Of a stretch of 64,000 nt of DNA, positions 58,268-64,000 are shown one piece after another. Within the stretch, counting starts at the first letter, position 1. Each line of letters opens with the position of its first letter. A model generated the notes under the pieces. That model had not been told where the DNA came from, ran no database searches, and saw only the letters and a list, made by a program, of their open reading frames with translations. A program made the translations under genes and the position numbers. The stretch is from Ustilaginoidea virens (taxonomy: Eukaryota; Ascomycota; Sordariomycetes; Hypocreales; Clavicipitaceae): contig NC_057316.1 in the NCBI RefSeq assembly GCF_000687475.1, forward strand, positions 434,001 through 498,000, given 5' to 3'.

Positions 58268-59272
58268 CCTCCCGCCCCCCCCGTCCTTATTGTGATCCGG
58301 CTGCGGAATCGCCCCCTTGACGAGGTCCCTCAAGACGACCTGGCGCTGCCGCTGCAGGAGCATCTCCTTCCTGCGGGCGACAAACTCCGCCTCGACGCGG
58401 AACAGGGCCATGGCCTCGCGCGCGATTTCCGCCCTCGACGGCGGCGGCGGCGGCGGCGGCTCCCGCAGGAAGAGCTGCCGGCGCCGGCACTCGGGGATGA
58501 AGTCGTCGATCCACGCCCGGAAAGCGGGCCGCTTGTTCATGCGTTTCCGGTCGGTGGGCTGGAGGCTGTCGCGGTCCGGCGGCCCCGGCGGGGGCACGCG
58601 AAACACGCGGCACCGCGCCGCGTACGCAAACATGTCGCGCGGGGAGGCAAACGGCCCGTCCCAGTGCTCGCCGAGCGGCAGGCCCAGGAAGCGCAGGACC
58701 TCTGCCGGCTCCGAGGTCAGGAAGACGCTGGCCCGCGCCTTGTCGAAGGCCTCGACCTCGGGGATCCGCAGCCACAGGGCGGCGTCGTCGACCGTCAGCC
58801 CGTACGGCCGAATGGTCGAGCCGACAATGCTCCACAGGTCGCCGTGGGCGTGCTTGAACAGGATCCACTGCAGCTCCTCCAGCGTCGCGCAGATGCGCAC
58901 GTCGATCTGGACGTGCCTCGGCGGGTCTGTCTCGTCGTCGTCGTCGTCGCCGCCGCCCGGCAGGCCCGGCGGCCAGGGGATGGCGAGGTTAAAGGTGGAT
59001 GCGCCGCCGGCGATGACGTCGGTTGCGCCGAGCGACGCGGCAATGTGCTCTAGCTGCCGCGCCGTGTCGAGGCCCTGCTGCCAGGGCCAGGCGACGAGGA
59101 TGTCAACGTCGCCGTGGTCTTGCTTGCCGGGCGCCTCGATCGGGGATGCCACGCACATGTAGCGCTGCCGGAGGATGTCGTGGCAGCGCGCCTTGACGTG
59201 CTGGTAGACGGGCGGGGGCATGCGGGGCGTGAAGAGCGGCTTGTCGCGCGACGCGAAGGCTCGGCCGCCCAT
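58013..59272 (-). CDS. Probable nucleotidyltransferase-fold protein of unknown function
   Basis: Single-exon 419-aa protein with no family name I can give. Residues 50-60 read KQDHGDVDILV, and 119-127 read RHVQIDVRI. Together these fit the DNA polymerase beta-type nucleotidyltransferase pattern, D-x-D (Asp55, Asp57) plus a third strand carboxylate (Asp124). A conserved-looking stretch, HGDLWSIVGSTIRPYGLTV, follows. The C-terminal half is charged and helical with a polyproline run, a polyalanine run (GCC repeat, 58237-58265) and a Lys/Arg-rich end. The substrate is unknown; the fold assignment is inference from motif spacing. The classical Gly-Ser of the fold's first motif is replaced by a less typical sequence, so activity is not assured. 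Confidence 0.8.
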
Positions 59273-59602
59273 GGCTGCAGTGTGGGCTGGGGGGATGACG
59301 ATCGGGGGCTGGGCTGGCTTTGCTGGGTTGGTGATGTGGTTGTCGTCGATGATGAGTGGGCGCGGCGGGCCGCAAGCGGGTTGGCGGATGATGGGAGGAC
59401 GCCGTCATGGCATGCGAGTGCGATTGGAAAACAAAGAGCGCTTTGTGATGGGGTTGACGGAGGTGGTGGTACAGGTAGAGCGTGCTGTCGGCGGCTGGGA
59501 GCTGTGAGTCATGACGGTTGCTGTTTCTCTGCTCGGGTTCGCTTGCCAACGTCATGATTGACCTTTTTGCTAGGCAGCCGATGGATGAAGCAACAAGACG
59601 TG

Positions 59603-59638
<36 letters not shown>

Positions 59639-59780
59639 AAAAGCCGCCAAACAAGAAGACTCGACATGAGAATGCGAGGAAAAGAGCCCAATAAAAAGAA
59701 AAAAAAAAGAAAAAAAACGAAAGAAAAAAGAAAGAAAGAAAGAAAGAAAAAGAAGGGACTGCACAAAACAGACAGCCGCA
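59273..59780. other. Spacer with T30 run and A-rich tract
   Basis: Upstream region of the nucleotidyltransferase-like gene and 3' flank of the S28 gene. Contains T30 at 59605-59634 and AAAGAAA-type DNA at 59695-59755. No gene seen. Confidence 0.6.
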
Positions 59781-60248
59781 TCAGCCGCTCTCCCAATCTG
59801 CCTCCATGCTGCGCTGCCGGTAAAACTCGCCAACCCACCTCCTCATCGTCTCCAGAACCTCGCCCATGACCTTGCCGCCCTCGGCGCTGGCTTCCGCGTT
59901 CGCCATGTTAAAGTCGTTGCAGTGCGCCGCCCCGGGGAGCACCCACACCGGCGCCTCCTCGGTCGACCGCAACGGACCGCCGGGCCGGTAGTCGGAGGAC
60001 ACGGATGCCGATCTCCACGGGTCATGCTGCCCGTTCACCCACATCAGTCTCGTCGTGTTGCCCACCGCGTCCCAGCCGCCGGTCCACTCGTTGAAACGCT
60101 CGACCGTGCGGCCGGCGTCCAGACCGACGCGGCCGGGGAATCTGTCGCGGCACTGCTGGCGTCGGTAGTCGAGGTTGAAAAACTTGGACACGAGGCGAAA
60201 GGCGTCCTGCGGCCCTGAAACCTGCGCCCACTCGAGCCTGCGTGAGGG

Positions 60249-60285
<37 letters not shown>

Positions 60286-61507
60286 AACCTAGTCGTTAGT
60301 GTCCGTGCTACAACGTCGGCTCCCGTCATGCTCCCAGTCTGCTGCCGTGCCCAGCGCGGGACAAACACTTACGGTTCGTTGCAGAGAAGCCACAGCCACT
60401 GTCGGTTGTAGCTGTTGTTGACGGCAACCTGGCTGTCGGCCGGCGCGGGGGTGTCGTTCCCTGTCAAACGACGCAGGGTCAGAGAAGAGCTGGGAGGGAA
60501 CATGCAGACCTAGCACATGGTTCCTTACATACGTGAGGAGGGGCCGTCTCTGCTCCGAGACCACTTCATGTACCCGGCCAGGGCCTTGTCCGTGCCGACG
60601 CCTTCCGGGCCGGGAACACTGCCGTCCTCGTTGGCAGGTACAACATTCTAAAGGGAGCGCGATCAACAACGATGACCAGCGCGATCAAGCTTGGGGAGAA
60701 AAGAAAGAAAAGAAAAGAAAAGCGCTCCTTTACCTCGAGGTAGTCACAGAACCTATACACCGGGTTCACCACGCCGTTGTCGTGAAGCTCCGTGTCCTGC
60801 CACCTCAGCAGAGGCTGCGCAATCCAGTCGCCAAACACATCGTTTCTCACCGTGCCGTCAAAGCCAAAGTCCGTCTTCAGGGCCGCCTGCGCCTCCTCGG
60901 TCCCGTTGGACAGGACGCCGTCAATGTGCTCGACGGCCTTGCGCAGGTCACGGCTGCAGTTTGCGGGCAGGGCCTCCTGGATGGGCTGGAAGTACTGCCA
61001 GAAGTCCGAGATGGCCTGCACGGGGGCGCACGAGCTGTAATACGCCCAAAAGGTGCCGGGGGCGAACCTCTGGACCCAGTAGGCGAGGGAGCCGGCGTAG
61101 GAGCAGCCGGCCAGGACCCACGGCGCCCTCCCCGGGCCGGAAGCGCCGCCTTTGTCAAAGGGCAGCTGGACGTTGCGGGCAAAGTAGACGAGGTCCTGGA
61201 CGGAGTTGTTTACGCTGAGGTACCGCAGGTTCGGCAGGGTCAGGTCCTGGAACGGCGCGCTGTCGCCGTAGTACCGGTGCTGCAGGGAGATGACGGCCGC
61301 GCTGTTGGCCTTGCCGAACCTGCCGGGCAGGGCCGTGTCCAGGACGAGCCCGCTGGTGTCGTGGGCTTCCTGCGGCGCGCTGACGATGATGGGCGAGCCG
61401 GGGCCGGCGTAGAACTCGGTGTTGTACCAGTACAGCTGGGAAAAGCTGCCGAGGCCGGGGTTGCTGTGGTCGATGAGTTGCTGAAAAGTGGCATTGAGGA
61501 GGTGCAT
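59781..61507 (-). CDS. Serine peptidase of family S28 (prolyl carboxypeptidase type)
   Basis: Family S28 peptidase, cleaving after proline. Exons 61507-60734, 60647-60533, 60460-60373 and 60237-59781 encode 477 aa; introns are 86, 72 and 134 nt, the last holding a G33 run. N-terminal FQQLIDHSNPGLGSFSQLYW is characteristic. Nucleophile Ser136 lies in GCSYAG; the acid is in NGQHDPW and the histidine in PGAAHCNDF. Other family blocks: FCDYLE joined to NVVPANEDGS, and WLWLLCNEP joined to LEWAQV. Secreted relatives have signal peptides, but none is visible here. The ATG at 61507 is the first in frame downstream of a TATA-like element; an ATG at 61568 is in another frame. A missing upstream exon or an indel in the 7-G run at 61544-61550 is possible. 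Confidence 0.88.
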
Positions 61508-62249
61508 ATCTACTTGCGCATCTGTCTCGGTTGCCCAAGGCCAGGGGGGGCGCAGACAATGAATGCATCGTGAGGTAATGGCGATGGCGTGTTCTATAAA
61601 TACAGGCCGCGGCTCGTTGAAGGTCGTTTGGACACGCGAGCAGCCCTGGTCCAAGCATTCTTTCTGCTTTGCTCCAACGGAACGGCACGGCACGGCACGG
61701 CACGGCTTGACATGGTATCAAGCTTCAAACGAGCGCAGCTGTGAGCCCAAGCATTCCGCCGCCTGACGGGCGTGCCTGGCCAGGCATGGCCGAGGAGGAA
61801 GGAAGGGATCACTAGACGGAAGAAGCTGGCCCCTTTACGAATCTCGACGCTTCGACGCGGACTACGCACGCGACTGGGCTTCCGTCTCGGTTTGGGCTTT
61901 TGCTTGATTCGCCGAGGGTGTTGAAACGCGCGTGGGCAGACGTCGGCCGGCGAGTAGAGCAATGTCTAGGCGGGGACCAGTGGGAGTCTCGGAGCTCGCG
62001 AGGCGATATGAAAGGAAATCCTTTTTTGGCCTTTGTTGGACGTGAACATGGTACCAGGGTGGCCGGGGCGAACCCAGGTGCATTGCATTGTTAAGGCGGC
62101 GGGAAGTAAAGAGACGGGAAAGAAAAAAGAAAGAAAAAGGAAAGAAAAGAGACGATGCAGTCAGTGCAGAGGGGGTTAGTCGGGACTCGGAAGAATGTAG
62201 GTCAGAGGGAACCGCGCTAGCCCGCTTGGGCAGCCTTCTTTTTCTTCAA

Positions 62250-62280
<31 letters not shown>

Positions 62281-62648
62281 TGCTCTGCCTTTTCTTTACT
62301 TATTTTGATATTTTTTCCCTTCTTTTTAAACCCTTTCCTCTCCCATTCCTTCTGTCGACGACCTCTGCGTGCGGCAAAAAAAAAAAAAAAAAGACACGCA
62401 GAATCATGCTCATAAACCGAGCCGTCCACCAGCCAGCTTTTTGACAGCATCGTCCGTCCCGACAGAGACGTGAATGGGGCAGACGAGGGACCGTGCGAAA
62501 TGCATCCAACATGTAGAGCTACGAGCAGAACAACTACGATACCTTGCATACAGATTGGCCCCCAAGTGACAATGCCGCCTCATGGACAACAAACCCGAGA
62601 ACACACCCCCCCCCCTGGATTCCGCAGACGCCCGCCCAAATAATTGCG
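61508..62648. other. Spacer between the S28 and ACC deaminase genes
   Basis: Includes the S28 upstream region, a GGCAC pentamer run at 61682-61706, T18 at 62264-62281 and A18 near 62376-62393. No gene seen. Confidence 0.6.
61594..61602 (-). promoter_or_regulatory. TATA-like box upstream of the S28 gene
   Basis: TATTTATAG on the minus strand, 87 bp upstream of the chosen start codon. A transcription start about 30 bp downstream would leave the ATG at 61507 as the first in-frame start. Confidence 0.45.
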
Positions 62649-63800
62649 TCAACCGTCCACGTCGGGATACGCATTCAGAGCCAGCTGCCCCCCCAGGTGC
62701 GCGTACAGGACGTTGCCCACAATGGCGCCCTTTCGAATCTCGCCCATCAAACCGGCCAGGCTCTTGCCCTCGTACACGGGATCCGTGATGAAGGCCTCGG
62801 TCCGCGCGCCAAACCTGATGGCCTCGAGCGTCCCCCCGTCGGGCAGCCCGTACACGCCGGCGTTGTACTCGTCCAGCAGGACGACGTCGGCGGGCGCGAC
62901 GTCCCCCTCGGACAAGCCGATCCTGGCGGCCGTGCGCCTGGCGATGCGGAGGACCTGGTCCGCCGTCTGGGCGGGCCTGCCGGACGCGTCGATGCCCACG
63001 ACCCTGCGGGGGCGCGAGCCCAGCGTCTGCGCGAGCTTGAAGCCGGCCACCATGCCGGCCAGGGTGGACCCCGTGACGGCGCACACGACGACGGTGTCGA
63101 AGAAGAGGCCCATGTGGCGCTCCTGGGCCTCGACCTCGAAGGCCCAGCGCGCGAAGCCCAGCCCGCCGAGGGGGTGGTCCGAGGCCCCCGCGGGGATGTA
63201 GTAGGGGCGGCCGCCGCGGGCCTCGATGCCGGCCCGCAGCTCCGCCAGGGTGGGCTTGTGCTCGATGCCAAAGGGCGAGGGGTCGAGGCGCACCTCGGCG
63301 CCCATGAGGCGCGAGAGCTGGATGTTGCCGACGCGGTCGTAGCCCGGGCCGGGGGCGGGCACCCAGTGCTCCTGCACGGTGGCGGCCCTGAGGCCGAGGT
63401 GGGCGGCCACGGCGGCCACCTGGCGCGTGTGGTTGGACTGCACGCCTCCGACGGAGACGAGGGTGTCGCAGCCCTGGGAGAGGGCTTCCGAGGCGAGGTA
63501 TCTTGCGGGTTGGGTGTCGGTCTGCGTCAGCTGCCTTGCCTTGCCTTGCCTTGCCTTGCCAAGAGGGGCGGGCGGGCAAAAAAGACGGGAATCAACCTAC
63601 TCCAGCTTGCGGGTCTTGTTGCCGCCAAAGGCCAGGCCCGAGTTGCAGTCCTCTCGCTTGGCGTAGATGTTGGCGGTTCCGCCGAGGGCCTCGGACATGC
63701 GCGGCAGGTGCTGGATGGGCGAGGGCCCGAAGAGCAGCGGCTCGCGGGGGATGCTGGCAAACGGCTCGGGGAGGGTGACGGCGACGGCGACGGCGGCCAT
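62649..63800 (-). CDS. acdS: 1-aminocyclopropane-1-carboxylate (ACC) deaminase
   Basis: PLP-dependent cytosolic enzyme that opens ACC, the plant ethylene precursor, to 2-oxobutyrate and ammonia. Exons 63800-63601 and 63501-62649 encode 350 aa; the 99-nt intron contains CAAGG/CCTTG repeats and joins KTRKLE to YLASEAL. PLP lysine lies in [10 protein letters not shown]; the Ser of [14 protein letters not shown] binds ACC carboxylate. Later blocks [25 protein letters not shown] and VLYAHLGG carry the Glu and Leu that separate ACC deaminases from D-cysteine desulfhydrases. Length is usual. The ATG at 63800 gives a short Ala/Val-rich leader. Useful to plant-associated fungi; the family is widely shared with bacteria, and old transfer has been discussed for it. 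Confidence 0.93.
63534..63560. repeat. CCTTG pentanucleotide run in the acdS intron
   Basis: About five tandem copies of CCTTG (plus strand), within the 99-nt intron. Confidence 0.85.
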
Positions 63801-64000
63801 GGCGAAGCTGGACGGACGGCCTTTTGCCTTGAGGTCATCCGCACGACGACACCACGGGGGGGGGGAAGGGGGACAGACGCAGGTATAAGTAACATTGCTG
63901 GCGGGCACGACGAGCTGGCCGCAAACATCAAACTAGCCGGTTGACGCCAATAGCCGTTGTCGGCGCCCCGTCGGTCGGCTCAAGTCCGCTGTGGGCGGGG

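Noticed and set aside
62045..62090. GGTTCGCC T-loop-like sequence (minus strand)
   Set aside because: No cloverleaf partners within a tRNA-sized window.

Overview
The window reads as one piece of a nuclear chromosome from a filamentous ascomycete, most likely a sordariomycete of the Hypocreales type. Genes carry several short introns (about 58-190 nt, GT...AG, often with CTAAC/CTGAC-like branch sites). Gene content is typically fungal: NST1, a TFIIIC Tfc6-like subunit, PAQR/Izh receptor, glycerophosphoinositol-type permease, I78 inhibitor, S28 peptidase, Zn2Cys6 factor, and an AAA ATPase of the fungal DUF7025 type. Coding DNA is GC-rich. I built about nineteen protein genes exon by exon and one nuclear tRNA gene. 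The genus cannot be fixed from sequence alone.

Layout. 1-4.85 kb: no gene, much simple repeat. 4.85-19.9 kb: compact housekeeping block: prp4 kinase (-), tma7 (-), PAQR receptor (+), tfc6 (-), Git1-like permease (+), arylsulfotransferase-family membrane protein (-). 19.9-35.2 kb: AT-richer, gene-poor island with only an unrecognised basic AT-hook-like protein (+), a DUF7025-type AAA ATPase (+) and a Zn2Cys6 regulator (-), plus a large imperfect palindrome. 35.2-43 kb: an RRM protein (+), tandem repeats, mitochondrial ribosomal protein mL40 (+, frame broken at a C run) and rho2 (-) with a 6-nt microexon. 43-48 kb: gene-poor, with a 763-bp element bounded by 69-bp terminal inverted repeats and filled by a ~95-bp satellite, then tRNA-Trp (-). 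48-64 kb: nst1 (+), a Cys-rich type I membrane protein (-), an I78-type inhibitor (+), tma20 (+), a probable nucleotidyltransferase-fold protein (-), an S28 serine peptidase (-) and an ACC deaminase (-).

Functions are mostly independent housekeeping: splicing (Prp4), ribosome-associated factors (Tma7, Tma20), Pol III transcription (Tfc6), mitochondrial translation (mL40), polarity/wall signalling (Rho2) and salt-stress response (Nst1). Lifestyle genes are the ACC deaminase (removal of the plant ethylene precursor), the S28 peptidase, the I78 inhibitor and the phospholipid-breakdown-product permease. They would fit a plant- or host-associated fungus, but this is inference.

Most notable: the rho2 microexon that completes switch I; the TIR element with internal satellite; the uncharacterised nucleotidyltransferase-like protein; the palindrome in the AT-rich island; a 9-mer TACGGAGTA/TACTCCGTA scattered through intergenic DNA; and an unusual number of very long mononucleotide runs, several inside introns. 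I found no secondary-metabolite cluster, CRISPR array, rRNA gene or complete transposase.
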